A stretch of DNA of 64,000 nucleotides from BOG-908 sp963850605 (GCA_963850605.1 CAWKLX010000005.1:434001-498000); one strand, 5' to 3'. Positions 52,652 through 62,751 are shown, counted from the stretch's first letter. The notes: a model not told the origin generated them from the letters alone. Numbers and translations: made by a program.

Positions 52652-54499
52652 TTACATCTCCAACTCCAACCCTACAGAGACTGCCTGATGCGGCGGGATC
52701 TGAAACCACTCGACCGGGCTAAGTCCCGTCTTGCTCAAAAACAAATACGCATGCTGCATGAATTGCCTTGCCCAGTGACCGCGGTCGGTCGGGATTGGGC
52801 GCGGTAGCAGGAAGACGGAATCTTCCCAGTCGAACGGCAACGCGCCCTTCAGCACCGTGCCTACGCATGGCGTCTCCATGAAGCCGAAGCTTGCCGTGCC
52901 GGTATAGAAACCGTCACAGACCTGGTTGACTGTCACCCGAGCTCCTTCGTCGACATAGGGCGTCTTGGCAAGCTCGATCCTGAGCAGCAGCACGTTGTCG
53001 TAGCGGCAGTTCTCCCACAGCCAGCGATGGCGGCCGACTAACGGCACCCAGTCCAAATGCGAGGTCAGGAAAATCGCGCTGCCGCGCCGCGTCTCCCATG
53101 ATTCCATGCCGCGCTTGAAATCGGCGGTGCTCATCGACCACTCCGCCAATGCGCGCCGGTAGCGGGCGCGGCCCACCGTCCACAGCGTCAGCAAGGTGAA
53201 CACGAACGCCCCGATTACCAGCGGCACCCATGCGCCCTGCAAGACTTTCGCCAGATTGGCGCCCAGAAATGCGAAATCGAACGTCAGGAACGCCAGCAGC
53301 AGCGGTAGCGCGGACCAAAGTGGCCAGTGCCAGACGCGCCGTGTCACCAGGAAGAACACGATGGATGTCACCGTCATGGTACCGATCACGGCCAGCCCAT
53401 ACGCATTGCCGAGTGCGCTGGAAGAGCGGAAACCCAGCACGACGGCAATACAGCCCGCCATCAGGAAATAATTGACGACGGGCATGTAAACCTGCCCGCT
53501 GCTCTCGGCCGAGGTGTGGCGCACGGCGTAGCGCGGCGCCAGCCCCATGTTGACCGCCTGCCGCGTCAGCGAGAACGCGCCCGAGATCAGCGCTTGGCTT
53601 GCGATCACGGTAGCCAGCGTCGAGAGCGCCACCATCGGGTAGATGCCCCAGTGCGGCAGAAGATTATAGAAAGGTTGCGCGGCGCCCGACGGATCGCGCA
53701 GCAGCAGCGCGCCCTGGCCGAGGTAGTTCAGCATCAGGCTCGGCAGGACGAGCAGATACCAGGCGAGAATGATCGGGCGCCGGCCGAAATGACCCAGGTC
53801 GGCGAACAGCGCCTCGACACCGGAAAAGGCGAGCACGACCGCGCCGAGCGTCGCGTACCCGGTCCAGCCTCGCCCAAACAGAAAACGCACGGCATGGCGC
53901 GGGTCGAAACACGTGAGCACCGCCGGATGTTTCACGATGCTGAACACACCGACGGCGGCGATACTGACGAACCACAGCAGCATTACCGGCCCGAACAATT
54001 TCCCAACCGCCTCTGTGCCGCGCGATTGCACCAGGAACAGCGCCAACAGAATGGCGACCGCGATGGGAAGCACATAGGGCTTGAACACGTCGGTTGCGAC
54101 GTTCAGGCCCTCGACCGCGGACAGCACCGAGATGGACGGCGTAATCATTCCGTCGCCATACAGCAGCGCGGAGCCGAACAGCACGAGCAAGGTCAGCGCG
54201 CCGGGGCCTGCAAACGGTTCGGGCGGATCGTTCTGGTGGATCAGGCCAAGCAGGGCCAACGTGCCGCCCTCGCCATCGTGGTCCGCGCGCAGCACGAATA
54301 ACGTGTATTTCACGCAAACTGCCAGGATGACGGCCCACAGAATGAGCGACAGCACCCCGGTTATGGCGGCCGGGTCATGGGCGAAGGCGGGCGTGTCGGT
54401 GAACACCTGCTGCACCGCGTAGAGCGGGCTGGTGCCGATGTCGCCGAACACCACGCCCAGCGCCCCCAGCATCAGGAAGGGCAATTTCTTCTGCGACAT
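52652..54499 (-). CDS. kup: Kup-family potassium transporter
   Basis: A 615-residue potassium uptake permease. About 12 membrane helices; motifs GALGVVFGDIGTSPLYA at the N-terminus, YGDGMITPSISVLSAVEGL, GALLLRDPSGAAQPFYNLLP and the C-terminal soluble domain with GSAIFLTSHLDWVPL. Its ATG follows GGAGA; longer N-terminal extensions lack homology and are dropped. It takes up K+ with H+, usually important in acidic or low-K+ conditions. Confidence 0.93.
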   Translation of the reverse strand: MSQKKLPFLMLGALGVVFGDIGTSPLYAVQQVFTDTPAFAHDPAAITGVLSLILWAVILAVCVKYTLFVLRADHDGEGGTLALLGLIHQNDPPEPFAGPGALTLLVLFGSALLYGDGMITPSISVLSAVEGLNVATDVFKPYVLPIAVAILLALFLVQSRGTEAVGKLFGPVMLLWFVSIAAVGVFSIVKHPAVLTCFDPRHAVRFLFGRGWTGYATLGAVVLAFSGVEALFADLGHFGRRPIILAWYLLVLPSLMLNYLGQGALLLRDPSGAAQPFYNLLPHWGIYPMVALSTLATVIASQALISGAFSLTRQAVNMGLAPRYAVRHTSAESSGQVYMPVVNYFLMAGCIAVVLGFRSSSALGNAYGLAVIGTMTVTSIVFFLVTRRVWHWPLWSALPLLLAFLTFDFAFLGANLAKVLQGAWVPLVIGAFVFTLLTLWTVGRARYRRALAEWSMSTADFKRGMESWETRRGSAIFLTSHLDWVPLVGRHRWLWENCRYDNVLLLRIELAKTPYVDEGARVTVNQVCDGFYTGTASFGFMETPCVGTVLKGALPFDWEDSVFLLPRPIPTDRGHWARQFMQHAYLFLSKTGLSPVEWFQIPPHQAVSVGLELEM

Positions 54500-54637
54500 G
54501 TCTGCGTCTCCGCCGGGTCGGGCCTGTGCACTACCGGCGCCGCCGGCGAATGCGCCGCATAGCACTGATTGGCCGAGATATCTTGCGACTCGGTGCGAAT
54601 CGGGGCCTACTGGATCAAAACAGGAACAGGGCGCCAC

Positions 54638-55894
54638 ATGGCCGACCAGGATTTAGTGATCGGCATGTGCGCGGCGGCCCTGGGTGTGGCGGCGCTGCTC
54701 TGGCTGGCCGCACGCATTCTCTTTCGCTTGCCAGATGCCGGCGAGCTGCAGCGCCTGCGCCTCGTCTGCGAACAGACCCTGGCTGGCCAGCGCGCCGAGG
54801 CCGAACGGCTATGCCTGCGCCTGGCCGCCACTGACGGCCGCGTGTGTGCGCGCATCGACGCCGTGCAACTGGCCATGGAGCAGCGGCTTGGTGGGCTGAC
54901 AACCCGCTTGGCGCACGAGGCGGGCGATAGCCGCGCGCTGCTGGAGGCGAAACTGCGCGAGCTGGCCGATACCACTGCGGCCCGACTGGCCGAGATACAG
55001 CGTAGCGTCAACGAGCAGCTGACGGAAACGGTGGAACGGCAGATGCAAACCAGTTTCGGCCGCGTGATCGAGCAGTTCAATGCGGTGCAGAAGGCGATGG
55101 CCGACGTGGCCAGCGTCACTTCGCAGATCGGGGATCTGAAGCGGGTTTTCTCCAATGTTAAGAGCCGCGGCGGCTGGGGCGAGACGCAGCTCCGCGCGTT
55201 GCTTGACGATCTGCTGCCGCAGGGCGGCTACGTCGCCAATGCGCGGCTGCGCGAGGATAGCGCGGAGGTGGTGGAATTCGCCGTGCGCATGCCGCTGCGC
55301 GGGCAGACGCGCCCTTTGCTCGCCATAGACGCGAAGTTTCCCACCAGCGATTACGAGCGGCTGTTGCACGCGGCCGAAGCGGCCGATGCCGAGGGTGAAC
55401 GCGCCGCGCGCCGCGCGCTGGAGACGGTGCTGCGGCAGGAGGCGCGCAAGATATCGGACAAATACATCGTACCGCCGGCAACGGTCGAATTCGCGGTGAT
55501 GTATCTGCCGAGCGACGGGCTGTATGCGGAAGCCGCGCGCATCCCCGGGCTGATCGACGATTTGGGCCAGCGCCTGCATGTGATGGTCATGGGTCCCAGC
55601 CTGCTGCCGGCCCTGCTGCGCACGGTCCAATTGGGCTACGTGACACTCGCTTTGGAACAGAAGGCAGGGCACATTGCCGAGCTGCTGGGCGCCACGAAGC
55701 GCGAGATGCTGACGATGGATGATACGCTGGAGCGGCTGGCGAGGAACGCCGGCAGCATGTCGCGCACCATCGAGGACGCGCGAAGGCGCACGCGGGTCGT
55801 CACCCGCCGGCTGCGCGAAATGGAGATGCTGCCGCCCGAGCAGGCTGAGGCCGTGTTGACGCTGGGTGTGACCGAGGAGGAACTAGCCGGATAA
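54638..55894 (+). CDS. rmuC: DNA recombination protein RmuC-like
   Basis: A 418-residue RmuC family protein. One N-terminal membrane helix (about 7-27), a long coiled coil (about 30-160) and the RmuC nuclease-like core: NVKSRGGWGETQLRALLDDLLP, DAKFPTSDYERLL, YIVPPATVEFAVMYLPSDGLYAEAAR, GPSLLPALLRTVQLGY. RmuC limits inversions and may be linked to defence against foreign DNA. The start at MADQDL is preferred to a longer one at 54569. Confidence 0.88.
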   Translation: MADQDLVIGMCAAALGVAALLWLAARILFRLPDAGELQRLRLVCEQTLAGQRAEAERLCLRLAATDGRVCARIDAVQLAMEQRLGGLTTRLAHEAGDSRALLEAKLRELADTTAARLAEIQRSVNEQLTETVERQMQTSFGRVIEQFNAVQKAMADVASVTSQIGDLKRVFSNVKSRGGWGETQLRALLDDLLPQGGYVANARLREDSAEVVEFAVRMPLRGQTRPLLAIDAKFPTSDYERLLHAAEAADAEGERAARRALETVLRQEARKISDKYIVPPATVEFAVMYLPSDGLYAEAARIPGLIDDLGQRLHVMVMGPSLLPALLRTVQLGYVTLALEQKAGHIAELLGATKREMLTMDDTLERLARNAGSMSRTIEDARRRTRVVTRRLREMEMLPPEQAEAVLTLGVTEEELAG

Positions 55895-55950
55895 GGAACG
55901 CGCGCGCATAGGAGTGGCAAAGCCGCCCCCGCCCAGGAGTTCTATCCACA

Positions 55951-58230
55951 GTGGACGACGATTTCCGGCAAGCAGCCCTGGACTATCACCGCTTCCCGCG
56001 CCCTGGGAAACTCGCCGTCGAAGCCACCAAGCGCATGGCGACGCAGCGCGACCTGGCACTGGCCTACTCCCCCGGCGTGGCCGCCGCCTGCGACGCCATC
56101 GTCGCGGATCCGCGATCGGCGCGCGAGCTGACCTCGCGCGCCAACCTCGTCGCCGTCATCACCAACGGCACCGCTGTGCTCGGCCTGGGCAATATCGGCC
56201 CGCTCGCCGGCAAGCCGGTGATGGAGGGCAAGGCGGCCCTGTTCAAGAAATTCGCCGGTATCGACGTGTTCGATATCGAGGTGGCGGCCGAAGACCCGGA
56301 CCTGTTCATCAGCGTGGTCGCCGCGCTGGAACCCACCTTCGGCGCCATCAACCTGGAGGATATCAAGGCGCCCGAGTGTTTCGTCATCGAACAGCGTTTG
56401 CGCGAACGCATGAAAATCCCGGTGTTCCACGACGACCAGCACGGAACAGCTATCACGGTGGCCGCGGCAGTTCGGAACGCGCTTGTGCTTCAGGCGAAGC
56501 CGATCTCCGAGATCCGACTGGTAACGTCGGGCGCGGGCGCGGCCGCTTTGGCCTGCGTCGATCTGCTTGTGGCCATGGGTTTGCCAGCGGAGAACGTTAC
56601 CCTGACCGACATACGTGGCGTAGTCTATGCCGGACGCGAGGCCGACATGCCGGAGAATATGGCGCGATATGCACGGCAGACGGATGCGCGCACGCTGGGC
56701 GACGTGATCGCGGGCGCCGACATCTTCATGGGGCTGTCGGCACCGCGCGTGTTCAAACCGGAGTGGCTGCCTTTGCTGGCGCCGCGCCCGATTATTCTGG
56801 CTCTTGCTAATCCGGAGCCGGAGATCATGCCGGAGCTTGTGCGCGCGGCGCGGCCGGATGCGATCGTGGCCAGCGGCCGCAGCGACTTTCCAAACCAGGT
56901 CAACAACGTGCTGTGCTTCCCGTTTATTTTCCGCGGCGCGCTGGACGTGGGGGCGACCACGATCAATGAGCCGATGAAACTCGCGGCTGTGGAAGCCATC
57001 GCCGAGCTGGCGCGCATGGAGGCGAGCGAGGTGGTGGCGCGCGCCTATGGTGGATCGGCGCCGGTGTTCGGGCCGGACTACATCATCCCAAAACCGTTTG
57101 ATCCGCGGCTTATCCTGCAGGTGGCGCCGGCTGTCGCGCGTGCGGCGATGGATAGCGGGGTGGCGGAAAGCCCCATTGCCGACTGGGATACTTACAGGTC
57201 CGAGCTTGAACGTTTTGTTTTCCGCTCTGGCCAGCTTATGCGGCCGGTGTTCGAAGCCGCACGAAAATCCTGCGCCCGCGTGCTGTATACCGAAGGCGAG
57301 GACGAGCGTGTGCTGCGCGCGGTGCAGACGGTGGTCGATGACCGGATCGCGCGCCCCGTTCTGCTCGGCCGGCGCTCTGAGATCGTGCGCCGCGTGGCGG
57401 CAATGGGATTGCGGATGCGGCTGGAGCACGATGTGGACGTGGTCGATCCCGCCGCGGACCGAGATATATTCGACAGGCTGATCGCGCCCTACCAGGCGCT
57501 GGTAGCCAGGCGCGGGGTGTCGCCGGATGTGGCCGCGCGCCGGATGCGCTCGCGGCCGATCGTGGCCGGCGCCATGCTGCTGCATGACGGGCAGGTGGAT
57601 GCCGCGCTCTGCGGTGCCACCAGCGCGTGGTATAGGCAGATGGAATACCTGCTGCCGATCGTGCCGAAATCGCATCGGGTGACACGGGTCTTCGCGCTGT
57701 CCGGTATTATCCTTCAGTCCGGCGCGATGTTCCTGTGCGACACGCATATGAACATCGATCCCACCGCCGAGCAGATCGCGGAGATGACGGCCTTGGCGGC
57801 CGATGCCGTGCGCGGGTTCGGCCTGGTGCCGAAGGTGGCGTTGCTGTCGCATTCCAGTTTCGGCTCCAGCAATTCGCCGACGGCGCGCAAGATGCGCCAC
57901 GCGCTGGCGCTTGTCCGTGCCAACAACCCGGAATTGGACGTGGACGGCGAGATGCATGCCGATGCCGCACTGTCGGAGGCGATACGCGAACGCGTGATGC
58001 CCAGCAGCACACTGTCCGGTGTCGCGAATTTGCTGGTGATGCCGACTTTGGATGCGGCCAACATCGCCTTCAACCTGGTGAAGGCGGCGGCGGATGGCCT
58101 GCCGGTCGGGCCGCTGCTGCTCGGCATGTCCAAGCCTGCACACGTGCTGGTGCCCAGTGTCACGGCGCGCGGCATCGTGAACATGACAGCGCTGGCCGCA
58201 GTCGAAGCGGGGCGCCATCAAGGATTGTGA
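55951..58230 (+). CDS. maeB: NADP-dependent malic enzyme with phosphotransacetylase-like domain
   Basis: A 759-residue MaeB-type enzyme. Residues 1-430 are malic enzyme (DYHRFPRPGKLAVEATK, LAYSPGVAAACDAI, HDDQHGTAITVAAAVRNAL, SGAGAAALACVDLL). Residues 430-759 are a phosphotransacetylase-like domain (YTEGEDERVLRAVQ, LLHDGQVDAALCG..SHRVTRVFALSG), usually regulatory (acetyl-CoA binding) and not catalytic. It converts malate to pyruvate with NADPH. GTG start behind AGGAG. A small SDR gene follows 17 bp downstream. Confidence 0.94.
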   Translation: MDDDFRQAALDYHRFPRPGKLAVEATKRMATQRDLALAYSPGVAAACDAIVADPRSARELTSRANLVAVITNGTAVLGLGNIGPLAGKPVMEGKAALFKKFAGIDVFDIEVAAEDPDLFISVVAALEPTFGAINLEDIKAPECFVIEQRLRERMKIPVFHDDQHGTAITVAAAVRNALVLQAKPISEIRLVTSGAGAAALACVDLLVAMGLPAENVTLTDIRGVVYAGREADMPENMARYARQTDARTLGDVIAGADIFMGLSAPRVFKPEWLPLLAPRPIILALANPEPEIMPELVRAARPDAIVASGRSDFPNQVNNVLCFPFIFRGALDVGATTINEPMKLAAVEAIAELARMEASEVVARAYGGSAPVFGPDYIIPKPFDPRLILQVAPAVARAAMDSGVAESPIADWDTYRSELERFVFRSGQLMRPVFEAARKSCARVLYTEGEDERVLRAVQTVVDDRIARPVLLGRRSEIVRRVAAMGLRMRLEHDVDVVDPAADRDIFDRLIAPYQALVARRGVSPDVAARRMRSRPIVAGAMLLHDGQVDAALCGATSAWYRQMEYLLPIVPKSHRVTRVFALSGIILQSGAMFLCDTHMNIDPTAEQIAEMTALAADAVRGFGLVPKVALLSHSSFGSSNSPTARKMRHALALVRANNPELDVDGEMHADAALSEAIRERVMPSSTLSGVANLLVMPTLDAANIAFNLVKAAADGLPVGPLLLGMSKPAHVLVPSVTARGIVNMTALAAVEAGRHQGL

Positions 58231-58247
58231 ACAATGAAGGGACAACA

Positions 58248-59117
58248 ATGATTGATCTGACCGGCCGCGTGGCCATCGTTACCGGCGCGGGCGGCGGTCT
58301 GGGCCGGGCGCATGCGCGCCTGCTGGCGCGGCGCGGCGCGCGCGTCGTTGTCAACGATCTGGGACCAGCGGCGCAAACGGTGGCCGATGAGATCTGCGGG
58401 GCGGGTGGCGAGGCTGTGGCCAGCCTAGGATCAGTGACCGATCAGTCCGCGGTGACCTCCATGGTGGAGGACGCGCATGCGCGGTGGGGCCGCGTGGACA
58501 TCCTGGTCAACAATGCCGGTATCCTGCGAGACAAATCCTTTGCGAAAATGGACATGGCCGATTTCCGGCTGGTGGTCGACGTGCACCTGATGGGGGCGGC
58601 CTACTGCACCAAGGCGGTGTGGGACATCATGCGCGCGCAGAATTACGGGCGGATTGTTATGACAACCTCGTCCTCCGGCCTCTACGGCAATTTCGGACAG
58701 GCCAATTACGGTGCAGCCAAAATGGCGCTGGTAGGGCTGATGCAGGTGCTCTCGCTGGAGGGCCAGAAGGCCAATATTCGGGTCAACTGCCTGGCGCCGA
58801 CGGCGGCCACCGGAATGACCGAAGGCCTGTTGCCGCCGGAGGTGCTGGCCAAGATGACCCCGGACTCAGTCAGCCCAGGGCTGCTGGCGCTGGTGGCCGA
58901 GGATGCGCCGACCCGCACCATCCTGTGCGCCGGCGCCGGCAGCTACGAGCAGGCGCACATTACGCTGACGCGTGGCCTGTACGTGGGCACCGGCGAGGGC
59001 GCACCGGAGCAAGTTGCGGCGCGCCTGCCCGAAATCGGCGCGCGCGCCGGCGAGGTGGTGCCTGAAAACTCCTGGGCGCAGGGCCAGTCGGAGCTTGAGA
59101 AGGCGGCAGCGGGCTGA
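58248..59117 (+). CDS. Short-chain dehydrogenase/reductase
   Basis: A 289-residue classical SDR. Cofactor loop TGAGGGLGRAHA, NNAGILRDKSFAKM, and catalytic Ser-Tyr-Lys in SSSGLYGNFGQANYGAAKMAL. It matches the (3R)-hydroxyacyl-CoA dehydrogenase/HSD17B4-like branch, in which GILRDKSF is conserved. It acts in fatty-acid or polyhydroxyalkanoate metabolism by inference. It is probably co-transcribed with maeB. The C-terminal 40 residues (GAPEQVAARLPEIGARAGEVVPEN) are typical of this branch. Confidence 0.85.
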   Translation: MIDLTGRVAIVTGAGGGLGRAHARLLARRGARVVVNDLGPAAQTVADEICGAGGEAVASLGSVTDQSAVTSMVEDAHARWGRVDILVNNAGILRDKSFAKMDMADFRLVVDVHLMGAAYCTKAVWDIMRAQNYGRIVMTTSSSGLYGNFGQANYGAAKMALVGLMQVLSLEGQKANIRVNCLAPTAATGMTEGLLPPEVLAKMTPDSVSPGLLALVAEDAPTRTILCAGAGSYEQAHITLTRGLYVGTGEGAPEQVAARLPEIGARAGEVVPENSWAQGQSELEKAAAG

Positions 59118-59127
59118 GCGGCGCCGG

Positions 59128-59466
59128 TTATCGGCCTGCCTGGATTTCCGCCTTGAACTGCGCATAGGCGCGCACGCGGACACGGTATTTGCGCCAGGCC
59201 GACGTACCTTCGTAACGGGCGAAGGGAGCCACCTTCTGCTTGGGGCCGAGGTGTTTCGGGGCGGTTTCCAGAGCGGTTTTGGCGGTGGCGAGCCAGTCGG
59301 GTGGCAGTGTGGCCGTGGCGGTCGCAGGCCCGGGCACGTGGCCGGCCCGTATGGCATGGCGCAACGCACGGGGCGACAGGCCGAGCTGGCGGGCGGCTTC
59401 GGGCAGGGTTTTGGGGGCGACGTCGGTCAAGAATTCGTGTCCGTGCGAAAGTTCGTGGCGGCTCAT
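59128..59466 (-). CDS. Hypothetical protein with HTH-like segment
   Basis: A 112-residue basic protein. Residues 18-50 (TLPEAARQLGLSPRALRHAIRAGHVPGPA) look like a helix-turn-helix that could bind DNA. The C-terminal half is rich in Arg, Lys and Tyr (ARYEGTSAWRKYRVRVRAYAQF). Its 3' end is 10 bp from the convergent SDR gene. No family is recognised. Confidence 0.55.
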   Translation of the reverse strand: MSRHELSHGHEFLTDVAPKTLPEAARQLGLSPRALRHAIRAGHVPGPATATATLPPDWLATAKTALETAPKHLGPKQKVAPFARYEGTSAWRKYRVRVRAYAQFKAEIQAGR

Positions 59467-59505
59467 CGCATCGTATGATGGGCGTTCGCAAGGTGGCGGC
59501 GCTGG

Positions 59506-59781
59506 TCAGTGGGCGAGCTGGATGGTTTCGACCACGCGGCCGGCCTCCAGCACCACCACGCGATCCGGGCCGCCGCCGCGCAGGGTGAGTGCGGTGCGGC
59601 TACCCAGGCCGGCCACACCGGCGATCTGCGTGCCCGCGGGCTGGTCCAGCACGGTCAGCCCGGGTGCCGATGGCAGGGCTGCCACCGCCCCCAGGCGGTG
59701 GACCAGGGTGACGCCGATCACCAGTACGCCGGCCACGATCAGCACGCCCATGGCGATCACCAGGGTCAGCAGGCCGCGCAT
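59506..59781 (-). CDS. Small membrane protein
   Basis: A 91-residue protein with a single N-terminal membrane helix (about 5-27), followed by a soluble beta-rich tail (LTVLDQPAGTQIAGVAGLGSRTALTLRGGGPDRVVVLEAGRVV). It resembles the small DUF6476-type proteins of alphaproteobacteria, though I cannot verify this. Its start lies 40 bp from the end of a hypothetical gene on the same strand. Confidence 0.55.
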   Translation of the reverse strand: MRGLLTLVIAMGVLIVAGVLVIGVTLVHRLGAVAALPSAPGLTVLDQPAGTQIAGVAGLGSRTALTLRGGGPDRVVVLEAGRVVETIQLAH

Positions 59782-59885
59782 GTGGTCACTCCCGCGTGGT
59801 TCATGGTTCGTTAACTTAGCTGCCAGGGTTCATGCCGCGCGCGAGCGTGCTTGCTCCGTTCGCGCTACCGCTTTAGGCCCACGCC

Positions 59886-60626
59886 ATGTCGCTGCTGTCT
59901 ATGACTCCGCGCCCACTTCCCACCCGCATGGCCGATCGGCTGATCGTGGCCCTGGACGTGGAGAGCGTGTCGGCGGCGCAGGCCATGGCGGAGCGCTTGG
60001 CGGGTTCGGTGCGGTTTTTCAAGGTGGGGCTATGGCTGCTGATGACGCCGGGGGTCGATCGCTTGATCGACGGTCTGAAAGCATCCGGCCACCGGGTGTT
60101 CCTGGATGCCAAGATGTACGACATCCCGCAGACTGTGGAGCGCGGGGTGGCGGCAGTGGCGGCGCGGGGGTTGGATTTCCTGACCATCCATGGTGACGAG
60201 GCCATCATGCGAGCGGCGGTGCGCGGGCGGGGCAATGCGGACCTCAAACTGTTCGCGGTGACCGTGCTGACCAGTCTGGACGATGCGTCGCTGGCCGAGA
60301 TGGGCTTTTCTCATACGGCGCGCGAGCTGGTGGGGCGGCGGGCGGCGGCGGCGGCGCGATGCGGCTGCGACGGGGTGATCGCGTCTGCGGCCGATGATCC
60401 GCGCGGTCTCCGCGCCCTCGCCGGGTCGGAGCGGCTCCTGGTCGCGACGCCGGGCGTGCGCCCGGAAAACGCCGGGATGCAAGACCATCGGCGGTCCGCG
60501 ACTCCTGGTCAGGCGATCGCGAGGGGCGCCGACTATCTGGTGGTCGGGCGGCCGATCATCGCGGCGCCCGATCCTGCTGCGGCGGCGCGGGCTATCATCG
60601 CGGAGATGGAGGCGGCCGTCGCGTGA
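59886..60626 (+). CDS. pyrF: Orotidine 5'-phosphate decarboxylase
   Basis: A 246-residue TIM-barrel enzyme, the last step of UMP synthesis. LIVALDVESVSAAQAM and KVGLWLLMTPG at the N-terminus, the catalytic DAKMYDIPQTV (DxKxxDI), TIHGDEA, TPGVRPENAGMQDHRRSATPGQAIARGADYLVVGRPII at the phosphate site. It overlaps the pseudouridine synthase gene by 4 bp (GTGA). Confidence 0.94.
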   Translation: MSLLSMTPRPLPTRMADRLIVALDVESVSAAQAMAERLAGSVRFFKVGLWLLMTPGVDRLIDGLKASGHRVFLDAKMYDIPQTVERGVAAVAARGLDFLTIHGDEAIMRAAVRGRGNADLKLFAVTVLTSLDDASLAEMGFSHTARELVGRRAAAAARCGCDGVIASAADDPRGLRALAGSERLLVATPGVRPENAGMQDHRRSATPGQAIARGADYLVVGRPIIAAPDPAAAARAIIAEMEAAVA

Positions 60627-61579
60627 CGCCGTTGCTTGTGGTGGCGCCGGACGGGGCGGAGGGCCAACGGGCTGACCGGTTCCTGGCCGATGCGTCGGGC
60701 ACGCTGTCCAGGTCGCGCGTCAAAACACTGATCGAGGAAGGGCGGGCGTCCCGCGACGGCGTTGTGATCGCGCAACCGGCCGAGCCGGTGCGGGCGGGCG
60801 CGGTGTATGAGCTGACCCAGCCGGAGCCGGTCTCGGCAGTGCCGCTGCCGCAGAACATCCCGTTCGACATCTTGTACGAGGACGACGCGCTGATCGTGCT
60901 GGACAAGCCGGCCGGCCTCGTTGTGCACCCGGCGCCGGGCAATCAGGACGGCACGCTGGTCAACGCCTTGTTGGCCCATTGCGGCGATACCTTGCCTGGC
61001 ATCGGCGGGGAACGCCGGCCAGGGATCGTGCACCGGCTGGACCGTGACACGTCGGGCGTGATGGTGGTGGCCAAGACCGAGGATGCATTGGCGAAGCTAT
61101 CGGCCGCATTCGCCGCGCGTGACATCGAGCGCGCCTATACCGCGCTGGTCTGGGGCGTGCCGGCGCCGGCTTCCGGCGACATCGAGGGGGCGATCGGGCG
61201 GGATCCACGCGATCGCAAGCGCATGGCGCTGGTGGCCCGTGGGGGCAAGCCGGCCCTGACCCATTACGCGACGCTGCGCGTGTTCCACGCTGCCGTCAGC
61301 TTGGTGGAATGCCGGCTGTCGACCGGCCGTACACACCAAATACGGGTGCATCTCGCCGCGCGGGGCCATCCGGTCGTGGGCGATCCTGTGTATCTGCGCC
61401 GCGTGCCGGCGACGAGCCGCTCAGTGCCGGAGCTCGCCCGCGCGAAACTGCTGGATTTTCCGCGGCAGGCCCTGCATGCGGCCACGTTGGGATTCGCGCA
61501 CCCGGTGACGGGCGAGGCGATGCGGTTCGAGCGTAACCTGCCATTGGATTTTTCCGAATTGGTGACCAGTCTCTCCTAA
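60623..61579 (+). CDS. RluA-family pseudouridine synthase
   Basis: A 318-residue enzyme with an S4-type RNA-binding domain at 15-75 (SRSRVKTLIEEGRASRDGVVI) and a catalytic domain with HRLDRDTSGVMVVAK (catalytic Asp), AYTALVWGVP, GRTHQIRVHLAARGHPVVGDPVY and RQALHAATLGFAHPVTGE. It modifies uridines of 23S rRNA (RluC/RluD-like); position not determinable. GTG start overlaps pyrF. Confidence 0.9.
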   Translation: MTPLLVVAPDGAEGQRADRFLADASGTLSRSRVKTLIEEGRASRDGVVIAQPAEPVRAGAVYELTQPEPVSAVPLPQNIPFDILYEDDALIVLDKPAGLVVHPAPGNQDGTLVNALLAHCGDTLPGIGGERRPGIVHRLDRDTSGVMVVAKTEDALAKLSAAFAARDIERAYTALVWGVPAPASGDIEGAIGRDPRDRKRMALVARGGKPALTHYATLRVFHAAVSLVECRLSTGRTHQIRVHLAARGHPVVGDPVYLRRVPATSRSVPELARAKLLDFPRQALHAATLGFAHPVTGEAMRFERNLPLDFSELVTSLS

Positions 61580-61631
61580 AGACGAGGCTTTCACACCGTC
61601 GTGAGCAGCGTTTCGATAGCGTGCGTTATTC

Positions 61632-61660
61632 TTGACTGGACTGCATCGGTCCTGTATCAC
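61632..61660 (+). promoter_or_regulatory. Sigma-70-like promoter upstream of rpoH
   Basis: TTGACT and TATCAC are spaced by 17 bp in the 263-bp gap before rpoH. The -35 box is a strong match and the -10 is fair. About 180 bp of leader would remain before the start, room for control by RNA structure. Confidence 0.5.
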
Positions 61661-61842
61661 TCGCAGTGTTGGTCCGGCGGGCGTGCCGGGCCAGATATCG
61701 CCGGTCGCGTCCTGCCGCTGCTTGGGGGACAAGATCGGAGCGATAAACTTACCGCGCTCCACTTTCCGCGCCGGAACCGCATACCGTCTGCGCCGTCAGG
61801 GCAGATACCGGGTGCCGTCACCGGACCATAAGGAGCCGTTCC

Positions 61843-62727
61843 GTGGCCTCTGCTTTCGTCAACGTCGCCCCAGAGGGCAACCTCTCCCGCTACCTGCAGG
61901 AGATACGCAAATTCCCGATGCTGACCCCCGAGGAGGAGCTGTCGCTCTCCCACGCATGGCGGGACCGTGAGGACATGTCGGCCGCTCACAAGCTGGTCAC
62001 GTCGCATCTGCGTCTGGTGGCCAAGATCGCGATGGGTTACCGCGGTTATGGCCTGCCGGTGGGCGAGCTGATCAGCGAAGGCAATGTCGGCATGATGCAG
62101 GCCGTCAAGCGCTTCGACCCCGATCGTGGCTTCCGTCTGGCCACCTACGCCATGTGGTGGATCAGGGCCGCCATCCAGGAATACATCCTGCATAGCTGGT
62201 CGTTGGTGAAAATGGGAACGACGGCTGCCCAAAAGAAACTATTTTTCAATTTGCGCCGGCTGAAGGGTCAGATGCAGGCCATTGAGGATGGCGACCTGCG
62301 TCCGGAACATGTGTCCAAGATCGCAACAACCTTGGGTGTCCCCGAGCAGGATGTGGTCAGCATGAACCGCCGTCTGGCCGCGCCCGATCACAGCCTGAAC
62401 GCACCCGTTCGCGCCGATAGCGAAGGCGAGTGGCAGGATTGGCTGGTCGATGAAGGCGAGAACCAGGAGACGGAGCTTGCCGAGCGTGAGGAGATGTCCG
62501 GCCGCAAGGCGCTGCTCGGCGGGGCACTGACGTCGTTGAATGACCGGGAACGGCACATTTTGATTGAGCGCAGATTGAAGGATAATCCGACGACTTTAGA
62601 GGAGCTGTCTCAGCAGTACAATATCTCGCGGGAGCGGGTGCGGCAGATCGAGGTGCGCGCCTTCGAGAAGCTACAGAAGGCGATGCGCACGCAAGTGGCC
62701 GAGCGGCGGCTGGCGCACGCCGCCTAA
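61843..62727 (+). CDS. rpoH: RNA polymerase heat-shock sigma factor (sigma-32)
   Basis: A 294-residue sigma factor. Region 2 reads EGNVGMMQAVKRFDPDRGFRLATYAMWWIRAAIQEYILHSWSLVK, and the RpoH box QKKLFFNLRR follows. Region 4 has TLEELSQQYNISRERVRQIEVRAFEKLQKAM. It directs transcription of chaperones and proteases. GTG start behind AAGGAG. It ends at a strong terminator hairpin. Confidence 0.95.
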   Translation: MASAFVNVAPEGNLSRYLQEIRKFPMLTPEEELSLSHAWRDREDMSAAHKLVTSHLRLVAKIAMGYRGYGLPVGELISEGNVGMMQAVKRFDPDRGFRLATYAMWWIRAAIQEYILHSWSLVKMGTTAAQKKLFFNLRRLKGQMQAIEDGDLRPEHVSKIATTLGVPEQDVVSMNRRLAAPDHSLNAPVRADSEGEWQDWLVDEGENQETELAEREEMSGRKALLGGALTSLNDRERHILIERRLKDNPTTLEELSQQYNISRERVRQIEVRAFEKLQKAMRTQVAERRLAHAA

Positions 62728-62751
62728 ACACCATTCTGGGATGCGGCGCGT